A DNA stretch of 64,000 nt from an uncultured Eggerthella sp. (GCA_958431815.1 CAUASB010000011.1:1-64000); one strand, 5' to 3'. Shown: positions 24,261-33,127, numbered from the stretch's first letter. Program-made: numbers and translations. Notes: generated by a model from the sequence alone, not told the origin.

Positions 24261-26189
24261 ATGCCTTATAGATATATGTACTCGCCCGTGAAGATCGGCC
24301 CTATGGAAGTTCCGAATCGGTTCGTGGTGCCGCCTATGGGCAACAACTTCGCTAATTCTGACGGCACGTGGTCGGAACAATCGCGCGCCTATTACGAAGA
24401 ACGCGCGAAGGGCGGTTTTGGCTTGGTGACCATCGAGGCTACCGTGGTGCATCGCGGTGCCAAGGGCGGCCCTTTGAAGCCCTGCCTGTACAGCGATGCG
24501 TCCATTCCGAGTTTGCGTTCCATTGCCGATGCGTGCCATGCCCATGGTGCCAAGGTTTCGGTGCAGCTGCAGAATGCCGGCCCCGAGGGCAATGCTAAGA
24601 ATGCGGGCGCTCCGTTGCAGGCGGCTTCTCCCATTCCCGCTGCCTGCGGGCGCGATGTTCCTGAAGAGGTGCCTACGGAGCAGGTGTATGAATTGGTGCG
24701 CGGCTACGGCGATGCCGCCGAGCGTGCTTTGGCGGCAGGTGTCGATGCAGTTGAGGTGCATATGGCGCATGGCTACCTGGTAAGCTCGTTCATCTCTCCG
24801 CGAACCAACAAGCGCCTTGATGAGTTCGGAGGCTCGTTCGAGAACCGTATGCGGTTTCCTCGCTTGATTCTGGAAGAAATACGCAAGCGCGTGGGTGCTA
24901 GGATGGCGGTGCTTTGCCGCATCAATGCAGCCGACGAAGAGCCGGGCGGCATCGACGTGCACGATGCATGCGTCATTGCGCGCTATTTGGAGGAATGCGG
25001 TGCCGATGCGCTGCATATTTCCCGTGCCGTGCATTTGAGGGACGAGTTCATGTGGGCTCCCACGGCGGTTCACGCCGGGTTCAACGCCGAACTGGTGGAA
25101 ACGATCAAGTCGTGTGTGGGTATTCCCGTTATCGCCGTGGGGCGATTTGCCGATCCTCGTTTGCCGGAGCTTCTGGTTGAGCAGGGCAAATGCGATTTGG
25201 TGGCATTCGGTCGCCAGAGCTTGGCCGATCCTGCCATGCCGCGTAAGTATGCGGAGGGCCGCGCGGAGGATGTAATGCCGTGCATCGCCTGCTTGCAGGG
25301 TTGCGTTGCCAACATGTACCAGGGAAAGCCCATTCGCTGTTTAGCGAACCCTCGTTTGGGACATGAATGCGAGGCAATTCCCGTAGCAATTGCGCCTAAG
25401 CGCATTGTGGTGGTGGGCGGCGGAGTTGCCGGCTTGGCCGCTGGTGCCCTTTGCGCTGAGCGCGGGCATGAGGTTGTGCTGCTGGAAGAGGCTCCGACCC
25501 TTGGTGGAAACATGCGCTTGGCGGCATTTCCTCCCGGTAAGGGCGATATTGCGGATATGGTTCGCTCGTGGGCGGTCCGTGCGCAGAAGGCTGGTGTCGA
25601 TATCCGCACCTCAGTGAAGGCAACGCCTGAAGGCATTGCCGCCCTTGAGCCTGATGAAGTGGTGGTTGCTACCGGGGCGCGTGCGTTGAGACTGCCTATA
25701 CCGGGAATCGACGACCCGGCGCTTCTGCTGGGCGGGCAGGTGCTCGAAGGAAGGGCCTATCCGGGCCGCAATGTTCTAGTTGCCGGTGGCGGCATGGTGG
25801 GATGTGAGATTGCCGATTTGCTGGGCGAGCTGGGTCATAACGTCTCCGTTGCCGAATATCGCAGCACGTTGGCCGCCGATATGGTTGCCGAGCATCGCGC
25901 GGTGGTGATGCGCAGCTTCGCTGAACACGGGGTGCGTCAGGTGCCGAATGCGAAAATCTGCCATTTCTACCCTGACGGTATCGAATATGAAGATGCGCAG
26001 ACTGGCACGTGCGAAGAACTGCGCGGGTTCGATTCGGTGGTACTTGCCATGGGATATGTTGCCCGCGATGAGCTTTCCGACGCGTTGAGGCAAAAGGGCA
26101 TTTCGGTGCATGCGATTGGCGATGCGGTCCGTGCGCGTCGTGCCATCGATGCCTTACGCGAGGCATATGAGTTGGCGGTGGCGCTTTAG
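24261..26189 (+). CDS. Old-yellow-enzyme/FAD/4Fe-4S reductase (BaiCD/FadH type)
   Basis: 642-residue multidomain flavoenzyme that reduces activated C=C bonds with NAD(P)H. An N-terminal FMN TIM barrel (VPNRFVVPPMGNNFA, VQLQNAGPEG, EVHMAHGYLVSSFISPRTNKRLDEFGGSFENR) is followed by four cysteines (CIACLQGC...RC, from about residue 341) for a [4Fe-4S] cluster, then an FAD/NAD(P) part with two dinucleotide-binding motifs (IVVVGGGVAGLAAG and VLVAGGGMVGCEIADLLGELG). This layout is shared by 2,4-dienoyl-CoA reductase, bile-acid BaiCD/BaiH and daidzein reductase; the substrate here cannot be read from sequence. AAAGGAGGGCAC precedes the ATG at 24261. It is a single gene divergent from lctP. Confidence 0.9.
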   Translation: MPYRYMYSPVKIGPMEVPNRFVVPPMGNNFANSDGTWSEQSRAYYEERAKGGFGLVTIEATVVHRGAKGGPLKPCLYSDASIPSLRSIADACHAHGAKVSVQLQNAGPEGNAKNAGAPLQAASPIPAACGRDVPEEVPTEQVYELVRGYGDAAERALAAGVDAVEVHMAHGYLVSSFISPRTNKRLDEFGGSFENRMRFPRLILEEIRKRVGARMAVLCRINAADEEPGGIDVHDACVIARYLEECGADALHISRAVHLRDEFMWAPTAVHAGFNAELVETIKSCVGIPVIAVGRFADPRLPELLVEQGKCDLVAFGRQSLADPAMPRKYAEGRAEDVMPCIACLQGCVANMYQGKPIRCLANPRLGHECEAIPVAIAPKRIVVVGGGVAGLAAGALCAERGHEVVLLEEAPTLGGNMRLAAFPPGKGDIADMVRSWAVRAQKAGVDIRTSVKATPEGIAALEPDEVVVATGARALRLPIPGIDDPALLLGGQVLEGRAYPGRNVLVAGGGMVGCEIADLLGELGHNVSVAEYRSTLAADMVAEHRAVVMRSFAEHGVRQVPNAKICHFYPDGIEYEDAQTGTCEELRGFDSVVLAMGYVARDELSDALRQKGISVHAIGDAVRARRAIDALREAYELAVAL

Positions 26190-26332
26190 CATTGCAGCCG
26201 TGCTGTGAGTCATGAAAGATTGAGGCACAGCACCTGGTACCCTGCGCCGTATGCGCTCTTGTGCGTTGTGCGCGTGGGGTATTCGGGTATCCTGCAAACA
26301 AGAAACCGCCCCTGCATAAGAAAGAGGTTGCA

Positions 26333-26932
26333 ATGAATGTAGTGTGCTTGGACCTTGAAGGCGTTTTGGTGCCTGAGATCTGGATTGCGTTTGCCGAGGC
26401 GACCAATATCCCCGAGCTCAAGAAAACCACGCGCGACGAGCCCGACTACGACAAGCTGATGAATTACCGTTTGGGCATCTTGAAGGAACACGGCTTGGGC
26501 CTGAAGGAAATTCAAGACGTTATTGCCACCATCGACCCGATGCCGGGAGCGAAAGAGTTTCTGGACGAATTGCGCGAGCTTACCCAGGTGATCATCATCT
26601 CCGACACATTCACGCAGTTTGCCCAGCCCCTTATGAAGAAGCTGGGCTGGCCTACGCTGTTCTGCAACGAGCTCGAAGTTGCAGAAGACGGAACGGTAAC
26701 CGGTTTCAAGATGCGCTGCGAACAATCGAAGCTCACCACGGTGCGTGCCTTGCAGCAGGCGGGGCTCGATACCATTGCTGCAGGTGACAGCTTCAACGAT
26801 TTGGGCATGATCAAGGCGAGCAAGGCGGGCTTTTTGTTCAAGAGCACCGATTCCATCAAGGCGGAAAACCCCGATATTCCTGCTTTCGAGGAATACGGCG
26901 AGCTGATGGCGGGCATCAAAGCGGCGCTGTAG
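26333..26932 (+). CDS. thrH: ThrH-like phosphoserine phosphatase / homoserine phosphotransferase
   Basis: 199-residue HAD enzyme. It matches the ThrH group, which dephosphorylates phosphoserine and can transfer the phosphate to homoserine. Motif I is CLDLEGVLVPE, with Glu in place of the usual second Asp, a ThrH hallmark. Motif II is IIISDTFTQF, the conserved Lys lies in the QSKLTTVRALQQ region, and motif III is AAGDSFNDLGMI. Length agrees with the family. The start at 26333 has AGAGGT upstream; an in-frame start at 26261 adds a non-conserved peptide. It is a single gene with a terminator at 27035-27070. Confidence 0.9.
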   Translation: MNVVCLDLEGVLVPEIWIAFAEATNIPELKKTTRDEPDYDKLMNYRLGILKEHGLGLKEIQDVIATIDPMPGAKEFLDELRELTQVIIISDTFTQFAQPLMKKLGWPTLFCNELEVAEDGTVTGFKMRCEQSKLTTVRALQQAGLDTIAAGDSFNDLGMIKASKAGFLFKSTDSIKAENPDIPAFEEYGELMAGIKAAL

Positions 26933-27034
26933 GCGGCTAGGGCAATTCTGCTCTGCTGCTCTTCCGCTCGCGGTTTGGGCTTGCCTGCGATACTGCGGTG
27001 GGGAAGCATCTGCGCAACCAATTGGCTCACGAAG

Positions 27035-27070
27035 GCTGGTCTGGAGCTTATCCAGGCCAGCTTTTCTTTT
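27035..27070 (+). terminator. Terminator downstream of thrH
   Basis: GGCTGGTCTGGA-gctta-TCCAGGCCAGC followed by TTTTCTTTT. Confidence 0.88.
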
Positions 27071-27207
27071 ATGAAGTTGAGAAGAAGCCAGGTTCCAGCT
27101 GTCCCTTTGCACTGAGGCTGGAATATGCTCTTTTGGATGCTAAGACCCCGATGACTTTTCTGCTTCACGTCCGTCTGTGTGCGCCTTATGAATCATCGCT
27201 ATTGAAC

Positions 27208-27261
27208 TTGAAGATAACTAATTAAGCTCCTAAATTATTTAGCCGATAAAGAGTTTAGGAG
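27208..27261 (+). promoter_or_regulatory. marR operon promoter with overlapping inverted repeat
   Basis: A promoter TTGAAG (27208-27213), 17 bp, TAAATT (27231-27236). A perfect 8-bp inverted repeat, CTCCTAAA (27227-27234) and TTTAGGAG (27254-27261), overlaps the -10 on one side and is the ribosome-binding site of marR on the other. This is a likely self-regulating operator, and as RNA the same pairing would hide the Shine-Dalgarno sequence. Confidence 0.65.
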
Positions 27262-27267
27262 GTAGTA

Positions 27268-27789
27268 ATGTCCGATATCGATTCGTCCCATGGGACGGAA
27301 TCGCTGGAATACGAGCTTATTGCTCTTACCCGACGTTTGAAAAGCCAGCGTCCCGCTGCATCGCCGAGCATGGCGGGGCTTAGCACCATGGAAATCCATG
27401 CCTTGGTGATGTTGTTCCGTGCTGACGAGGAGCAGATTACCATCAAGCCCTCCGATATCGCTCACCGTTTTCATGTTTCTCCCAGTGCGGTTTCCCAGTT
27501 TCTGAAAAGTTTGGAGCAGAAGGGCTATATCGTGCGCACGCGTGCCAAGAACGATTCCCGTTCGGTAATCATTGCCCTTACCGAAAAGGGGCGGGGGCTT
27601 TCTGCTGATCTTCGCCGCGAGCGTTCGGAGGCGTTTGCCAAACTGGTTGAAAAGGTTGGCGTGGATGAAATGAAGCACTTCGCCGCCACGTTGGAGAAAA
27701 TCTGCGTGTGCATGGAGGAATCGGATTCGTTCGTTCCCGCATTGCGCAGCTGCAGCATACCGGGAAGGGGCGTGGGCCCATGCGCATAA
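27268..27789 (+). CDS. MarR-family transcriptional regulator
   Basis: 173-residue winged-helix regulator. The DNA-binding core is ITIKPSDIAHRFHVSPSAVSQFLKSLEQKGYIVRTRAKNDSRSVIIALTEKGRGL, a classic MarR helix-turn-helix and wing with the D-x-R motif. Flanking helices for dimerisation are present. AGGAGGT precedes the start. It overlaps the downstream ABC exporter gene by 10 nt and probably represses the three-gene operon until a toxic ligand binds; this role is inferred from context and from the inverted repeat in its promoter. Confidence 0.92.
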   Translation: MSDIDSSHGTESLEYELIALTRRLKSQRPAASPSMAGLSTMEIHALVMLFRADEEQITIKPSDIAHRFHVSPSAVSQFLKSLEQKGYIVRTRAKNDSRSVIIALTEKGRGLSADLRRERSEAFAKLVEKVGVDEMKHFAATLEKICVCMEESDSFVPALRSCSIPGRGVGPCA

Positions 27790-29999
27790 TCAGCTATTTG
27801 AAGCAGTCGAAGGCGGCGGTTGCGCTCATTGTGGTGCTGCTTATGGTGCAGGCGTTTGCCGACCTTTCGCTGCCGCGCTATACGTCCGATTTGGTTGATG
27901 TGGGCATTCAGCAGGGCGGCATCGAGGATTGCTCTCCCAGTGTTATGAGCGCCGACACCTTCAACTACGTCACTATGCTCGCCTCTGAGGCGGATGAAGA
28001 GCTGATCCGCTCGTCCTATGAGCAGGATGCCGATGACACCTATGCCCTGACCGATGAGGGGAAGTCCCAGCGTGAAAGCCTCGATTCGGCCGTGGCGCTG
28101 CCCATCGTGGTGGTTCATTTCTCCGATCAGCTGGCATCTTCCCTGCAGGGCCAGCAGGGCGAATCGACTGCGTTCGATGGTGCGGCAAGCTCTGGCCAAT
28201 CTTTCGACTTGTCCCAGCTCTATGCGGCGTATCAAGCGGGCCTGATATCGAAGCAGCAGGTTGCCGATGCCATGGCGCAGGCTCAGAGTGCGTTCGGCGC
28301 CATCGATGATTCCCTTATCCAGCAGCAGGCGATATCCGCTACCAAGGCCGAATATGAGCAACTGGGGCTTGATATGGGCGCAATGCAGCTGAACTACCTG
28401 GTATGGCTGGGTGCGCAGATGCTGGGCGTGGCGGCGCTGATGATGATCGCCTCGGTGGCCGTGGGCTTCATTGCCTCGCGCACGGCGGCGAAAACCGCCC
28501 GCGGATTGCGCGAGCGCTTGTTCGAAAAGGTCGTTTCGTTTTCCGATGCGGAGATCCAGTCGTTCTCGGCGGCTTCGCTTATCACCCGCGGCACGAACGA
28601 TATCCAGCAGATTCAGATGGTGACGGTCATGCTTTTGCGCATGGTTTTGTATTCGCCCATTCTGGCCATTGGCGGCATCATCATGGTTTCGCAGACTAAC
28701 GCTTCTATGAGCTGGATCATCGTGCTTGCTGTAGTGGTTATCGCCGTTGTCATCGGCATCCTTATGGCGGTTGCCATGCCGAAGTTCAAAATTATGCAGA
28801 AACTCATCGACCGCGTGAACTTAGTTTCGCGTGAGATGCTCACCGGCTTGTCGGTAGTGCGTGCATTCGGGCGCCAAAAGTACGAAGAGAACCGTTTCGA
28901 CGAGGCCAGCACGGCGTTGTACCGCACGCAGCTATTCACCAACCGCACCATGACGTTCATGATGCCTACCATGATGTTGGTAATGAATGCCGTTTCGGTG
29001 CTCATCGTGTGGGTGGGTGGATCGTACATCGATTCAGGCACCATTCAGACCGGCGACATGATTGCATTCATCACGTACGCCATGGTTATCGTGATGTCGT
29101 TTTTGATGATTGGCATGATCGCCATCATGCTGCCCCGTGCCGACGTTGCCGCGCAGCGCGTGAACGAGGTTCTGGAAACGGAAAGCTCCATCGTCGATCC
29201 CGACCAGGCGAAGGCGCAGCTGCCCGAGTCCGATGCCAAGGGACTTTCCGTGCAGTTCGACAACGTTACGTTTGCCTACGACAAGCAGAGCGATCCGGTG
29301 CTGGAGAACATCGACTTCACAGCGGAGCCCGGTCAGACCACGGCCATCATCGGGCCTACGGGTTCGGGCAAGTCGACCATCATGAAGCTCATTGAGCGTT
29401 TTTACGACGTTTCGAGCGGTGCGGTGCGTGTGGGCGGCGTTGATGTGCGCGACATGAAACAGAGCGATTTGCGAAGCGAGCTCGGCTATGTGCCGCAGAA
29501 GGCGTTCCTGTTCTCGGGCACCATCGAATCGACCATTGCCTATTCCGATGAGGATATGGGAGAAGATCGCGTTCATGCTGCTGCCGACATTGCCCAGGCA
29601 AGCGAGTTCATCGATGCGAAGGAGGAAGGGCTCAATCCCGTTATCAGCCAGGGCGGTACCAACGTTTCCGGTGGTCAGCGCCAGCGCTTGTCAATTGCCC
29701 GTGCCTTGGCCACCGATGCCCGCGTGCTGTTGTTCGATGACAGCTTTTCCGCTCTCGACTATGCAACCGATGCCAAGCTGCGCCACGCCCTGGCGGAAAA
29801 CGCCGCCGGCAAAACGGTGATCGTGGTTGCGCAGCGCATTTCCACGGTACTCAATGCCGACAAGATCATCGTGCTCGAAGAAGGGCGCATGGTGGGCTGC
29901 GGCACCCATGCGCAGCTGCTTGAGTCGTGCCCCACGTACCGCGAGATTGCCGAGTCGCAGTTGTCGGAAGAAGAATTGAAAGGAGGTGATGCGCGATGA
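27780..29999 (+). CDS. ABC exporter half-transporter with degenerate ATPase site
   Basis: 739 residues: a type-I exporter membrane domain fused to a nucleotide-binding domain. Between TM1 and TM2 lies a large Gln/Ser/Asp-rich extracytoplasmic insertion of roughly 160 residues. The ATPase part has Walker A GPTGSGKST and signature VSGGQRQ. The catalytic Glu after Walker B is Asp (LLFDDSFSALD), and the switch His is Gln (IVVAQRIST). These are the marks of the non-catalytic partner of a heterodimeric exporter such as LmrC or TM287. The ATG at 27780 overlaps marR by 10 nt; the longer reading from 27708 is rejected. Translation is coupled to the next gene by a 4-nt overlap. Confidence 0.9.
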   Translation: MRIISYLKQSKAAVALIVVLLMVQAFADLSLPRYTSDLVDVGIQQGGIEDCSPSVMSADTFNYVTMLASEADEELIRSSYEQDADDTYALTDEGKSQRESLDSAVALPIVVVHFSDQLASSLQGQQGESTAFDGAASSGQSFDLSQLYAAYQAGLISKQQVADAMAQAQSAFGAIDDSLIQQQAISATKAEYEQLGLDMGAMQLNYLVWLGAQMLGVAALMMIASVAVGFIASRTAAKTARGLRERLFEKVVSFSDAEIQSFSAASLITRGTNDIQQIQMVTVMLLRMVLYSPILAIGGIIMVSQTNASMSWIIVLAVVVIAVVIGILMAVAMPKFKIMQKLIDRVNLVSREMLTGLSVVRAFGRQKYEENRFDEASTALYRTQLFTNRTMTFMMPTMMLVMNAVSVLIVWVGGSYIDSGTIQTGDMIAFITYAMVIVMSFLMIGMIAIMLPRADVAAQRVNEVLETESSIVDPDQAKAQLPESDAKGLSVQFDNVTFAYDKQSDPVLENIDFTAEPGQTTAIIGPTGSGKSTIMKLIERFYDVSSGAVRVGGVDVRDMKQSDLRSELGYVPQKAFLFSGTIESTIAYSDEDMGEDRVHAAADIAQASEFIDAKEEGLNPVISQGGTNVSGGQRQRLSIARALATDARVLLFDDSFSALDYATDAKLRHALAENAAGKTVIVVAQRISTVLNADKIIVLEEGRMVGCGTHAQLLESCPTYREIAESQLSEEELKGGDAR

Positions 30000-31873
30000 G
30001 CGAAGCAGAAGACAAGAACCAGCAGGAGGCAAGCCCCATTGCCGCACGCGCCAACACGCAGCCTCGTCGCCGTGGGCCTATGGGCCGGGGCGGCATGATG
30101 CCCGGCGAGAAAGCAGGCGATTTCAAGGGGTCTATGCTGAAGCTGTTGGGCTTCATGGGCAAGTTCAAGATTGCCCTGGTCGCGGTGTTCGTGTTCGCCA
30201 TCGCCTCCACGGTGTTCAGCATTGTGGGCCCGAAGGTGCTTTCCACGGCAACCACGGAACTGTTCGAGGGCGTAACCGCCAAGATCGCGGGAACCGGCGG
30301 TATCCGTTTCGATGTGGTGGGCGGTATCCTGCTTGCCACGTTGGCGCTGTATGCGTTTTCAGCGCTCTGCTCGTTTATCCAGGGCTGGCTTATGACGCAC
30401 GTGACCCAGAAAACGTGCTACTTGCTGCGCCAGCGCATCTCGCAGAAGATCGATGCGCTGCCTATGGGGTACTTCGAGCGCACGAGCACCGGTGATGTGC
30501 TCTCGCGCATCACCAACGACATCGACACGTTGGGCCAGAGCCTGAACCAAGGCGTAACCCAGCTCATCACTTCGACCGCCACCATCATCGGCGTGCTGGT
30601 GATGATGCTGTCCATCAACGTGCCCATGACGCTTATCGCCCTTTTGGTGATTCCCATTTCTGCCCTGCTGGTGAAAGTGGTGGTGGGGCACAGCCAGAAG
30701 TACTTCCGCATGCAGCAGAACCGCTTGGGCGCCATCAACGGGCAGGTAGAGGAAACCTTTTCGGGGCAAGCGGTGGTTCGCGCCTTCAACAAGGAAGGCG
30801 ACGTGCTTGCCAAGTTCAAGAAGACGAACGCCGAGCTGTACGAATCCGCGTGGAAATCCCAGTTCCTCTCCGGTCTGATGATGCCGGTGATGAACTTCGT
30901 CAGCAACCTGGGCTATGTGGCTGTGGCCATTGCCGGTGCGCTGTTCGCCATCGGCGGGCGCATCACGGTAGGCGATATCCAGGCGTTCATCCAGTATGTG
31001 AAGAACTTCACCCAGCCTATTACCCAGCTGGCTCAGGTTTCCAATGTGCTTCAGCAGATGGTTGCTTCCGCCGAGCGCGTGTTTGCGTTCCTCGACGCTG
31101 AAGAAGAGCCGAAGACCCAGGCCACGGTGCGGGCGAGCGAGGTTTCCGGTGGCGTGGAGTTCGACCATGTCCACTTCGGGTACGAGGCGGGCAAACCCAT
31201 CATCAAGGATTTCTCGGCAACGGTGCAGCGCGGTCAGACGGTGGCGCTTGTCGGTCCTACGGGTGCCGGCAAAACCACCATCGTGAAGTTGCTGATGCGT
31301 TTCTACGACGTTGACAGCGGCGCGATTCGCGTGGGCGGCCACGACGTGCGCGAATTCGACCGCAGCGATTTGCGTTCGCTGTTCGGCATGGTGCTGCAGG
31401 ACACCTGGCTGTTCAAGGGCACCATTCGCGAGAACATCCGCTATGGCCGTCTTGATGCCACCGATGAAGAGGTGGAGGCTGCAGCGAAGGCAGCGTTTGC
31501 CGATCACTTCATTCGCACGCTGCCTGGTGGCTACGATATGGAAATCAACGAAGACGCCAGCAACATCAGCCAAGGTCAGCGCCAGCTTCTTACCATTGCA
31601 CGCGCCATTTTGGCGGACAGGCGCATGCTGATTTTGGATGAGGCAACCAGTTCGGTGGACACCCGAACCGAAGAGCGTATCCAGATGGCCATGGACAACC
31701 TGATGGCAGGCCGAACCTCCTTCGTTATTGCCCATCGCCTTTCCACCATCCGCAATGCCGATTTGATTCTGGTGCTGCAGGAAGGCGACATCGTTGAGCA
31801 AGGCACGCATGAAGAGCTGCTTGCCCGTGGCGGGGCGTATGCAAAGCTGTACAACTCACAGTTTGCCGAATAG
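29996..31873 (+). CDS. ABC exporter half-transporter, catalytic partner
   Basis: 625 residues with an N-terminal Arg/Gly-rich cytoplasmic extension (about 50 residues), six membrane helices and a full ATPase domain: Walker A GPTGAGKTT, Q-loop in GMVLQDTWLFKGTIREN, Walker B with catalytic Glu MLILDEATSSVD, and switch His FVIAHRLSTI. Its signature motif is altered to ISQGQRQ. In a heterodimer this signature completes the already degenerate site of the partner, while its own Walker motifs with the partner's VSGGQ form the active site. A near-perfect AAAGGAGGTGAT precedes the ATG. Together with the MarR regulator this looks like a drug or peptide export operon; the substrate is unknown. Confidence 0.92.
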   Translation: MSEAEDKNQQEASPIAARANTQPRRRGPMGRGGMMPGEKAGDFKGSMLKLLGFMGKFKIALVAVFVFAIASTVFSIVGPKVLSTATTELFEGVTAKIAGTGGIRFDVVGGILLATLALYAFSALCSFIQGWLMTHVTQKTCYLLRQRISQKIDALPMGYFERTSTGDVLSRITNDIDTLGQSLNQGVTQLITSTATIIGVLVMMLSINVPMTLIALLVIPISALLVKVVVGHSQKYFRMQQNRLGAINGQVEETFSGQAVVRAFNKEGDVLAKFKKTNAELYESAWKSQFLSGLMMPVMNFVSNLGYVAVAIAGALFAIGGRITVGDIQAFIQYVKNFTQPITQLAQVSNVLQQMVASAERVFAFLDAEEEPKTQATVRASEVSGGVEFDHVHFGYEAGKPIIKDFSATVQRGQTVALVGPTGAGKTTIVKLLMRFYDVDSGAIRVGGHDVREFDRSDLRSLFGMVLQDTWLFKGTIRENIRYGRLDATDEEVEAAAKAAFADHFIRTLPGGYDMEINEDASNISQGQRQLLTIARAILADRRMLILDEATSSVDTRTEERIQMAMDNLMAGRTSFVIAHRLSTIRNADLILVLQEGDIVEQGTHEELLARGGAYAKLYNSQFAE

Positions 31874-31880
31874 CCTTTCT

Positions 31881-31930
31881 GCGGAGGCGAGGTAGGGGCA
31901 TGCTACCCCGTGCCTCGCCTCCGCTTTTTT
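31881..31930 (+). terminator. Terminator of the marR-ABC operon
   Basis: A long stem GCGGAGGCGAGG...CCTCGCCTCCGC with an inner hairpin (GGGGCATGCTACCCC region) followed by TTTTTT. Confidence 0.9.
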
Positions 31931-32117
31931 GCGATTTCGAAGAATTGGCTTGTAGCGGGTGCCGAGATTGCAGAGATCGGTTCGACGTGCGGTTCAGGGC
32001 ACCCTTGAATTCACCAATCGGACGCCCGGGACGTTTCTTTGGCTTCGACTCTTTGAAAACCGCGCCTCTAAAGAGTCGCAAGACAGTACGCCACATGCCT
32101 CTGGCGCGCTTTGTTCC

Positions 32118-32145
32118 TTTGGACCGCTGCCGTTCGGTTTATACT
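32118..32145 (+). promoter_or_regulatory. Promoter of the maturation-protease operon
   Basis: TTTGGA (32118-32123), 16 bp, then TATACT (32140-32145), about 32 bp before the GTG start at 32177. Confidence 0.55.
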
Positions 32146-32176
32146 TCTGCGAGAAACCTCAAGAAAGCGAGATGCT

Positions 32177-32608
32177 GTGTCGAAACAGGAAAAGACTCCC
32201 CGTCAGCTCAGTCGGGAACAGATCATGGAGGGCTTGCCGCCCATCAACATCGGTGCGTTGTTCATGCCCCCTATTTGGGGTGCCGCCAACGGCATTTGGC
32301 TTGCCATCATCTATTACCCGGTGTGGCTCTTGGCGGACAACCTGTTCTACGGTGCTTATTCCGACCCTCAGCCACTCACGGTGGTTTTGAGCATTATCAC
32401 GGCAGTCATTCTTGCGCTGGTTACCATTGTGTTTGCTCGAGCTGGGCAAGGTTATGCCTGCCAGCGCGCGCTTTCAATGGGCAAGACCAAGGAACAGTAC
32501 CTGAAAAGCCAGAAGAAGTGGGCTGTTGCCATGGTGCTCATGGCGGTAGTGATGATTGCGGCTGCCACCTATTACAACCTCGTTATCCGTCCGACGTTGG
32601 GAGCCTAG
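32177..32608 (+). CDS. Small integral membrane protein
   Basis: 143 residues with three likely membrane helices: about 28-50 (GALFMPPIWGAANGIWLAII), 62-85 (TVVLSIITAVILALVTIVFA) and 113-133 (WAVAMVLMAVVMIAAATYY). The segment MPPIWGAANGIWLAI recalls the DUF2628-type inner-membrane proteins, but I cannot assign it with confidence. The GTG at 32177 is chosen since a frame from 32111 would begin before the predicted transcript; an AAGAAAGCGAG site precedes the GTG. The stop abuts the ATG of the hydrogenase maturation protease, so the two are co-translated. Confidence 0.75.
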   Translation: MSKQEKTPRQLSREQIMEGLPPINIGALFMPPIWGAANGIWLAIIYYPVWLLADNLFYGAYSDPQPLTVVLSIITAVILALVTIVFARAGQGYACQRALSMGKTKEQYLKSQKKWAVAMVLMAVVMIAAATYYNLVIRPTLGA

Positions 32609-33127
32609 ATGAAGCGCATAGCTGTGTTCTTCGTGGGCAACCGTCTCATGCTCGATGACGGGGTAGGGCCTGCTGCCTATGACCTGATTCAGGAAGAGTA
32701 CGTGATCCCCGAAAACGTCGACCTGTTCGATGTGGGGTGCATGAGCCTTGACATGATAGCCAAGGTGAACGAGTACGATTTCATGATCACCGTCGATGCG
32801 GTAGATGGCTCCGATTCGGAGCCGGGCACGGTGTTTCGCTATCAACCCCATGATATTGCCCGCTCGTGCGGTGCGCGTACCTCCCTGCACGATACGAAGC
32901 TGGCCGACTTGTTCGATGCGGCGTCGCTGTTGGGCTACGAATGCGAAGGCATGTGCTACGGCATGCAGGTGCTCAATTTGGAGCCGGCCGACTTCATCGA
33001 GGGGCTTACCCCGCCCGTTGCCGACAAGCTCTCGTTTTTGGCAGAGTCGGTTATCGCCGAACTGGTACGCCAAGGATGCCACGTTGAGCGCAAGGACGGC
33101 GTGCCCCTGCCGAAGCTGGAATCATAG
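32609..33127 (+). CDS. hyaD: [NiFe] hydrogenase maturation endopeptidase (HyaD/HybD type)
   Basis: Cuts the C-terminal tail of the hydrogenase large subunit after nickel insertion (peptidase family M52), acting in the cytoplasm before export. The 172 residues begin with FFVGNRLMLDDGVGPAAYDLI, the family's N-terminal nickel-sensing motif, and contain FDVGCMSLDMI and ITVDAVDGSDSEPGTVFRY, where the second ligand region lies, plus the expected His in TSLHDTKL. The likely substrate is the large subunit at 17636-19324, whose DPCTACAVH is the cleavage region. It is unusual that the gene is about 12.6 kb away in a separate two-gene operon with a small membrane protein. Confidence 0.9.
   Translation: MKRIAVFFVGNRLMLDDGVGPAAYDLIQEEYVIPENVDLFDVGCMSLDMIAKVNEYDFMITVDAVDGSDSEPGTVFRYQPHDIARSCGARTSLHDTKLADLFDAASLLGYECEGMCYGMQVLNLEPADFIEGLTPPVADKLSFLAESVIAELVRQGCHVERKDGVPLPKLES

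Larger units (their letters stand above)
26933..27267. other. Intergenic region between thrH and the marR operon
   Basis: 335 bp with no credible gene. It holds the terminator at 27035-27070 and the promoter/operator of the marR operon at 27208-27261. The segment 27075-27200 shows nothing I can interpret. Confidence 0.55.
31874..32176. other. Intergenic region after the ABC exporter
   Basis: 303 bp containing the terminator at 31881-31930 and a promoter at 32118-32145. The middle (31935-32110) has open frames in several phases but no ribosome site or recognisable protein; I see nothing else in it. Confidence 0.5.
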
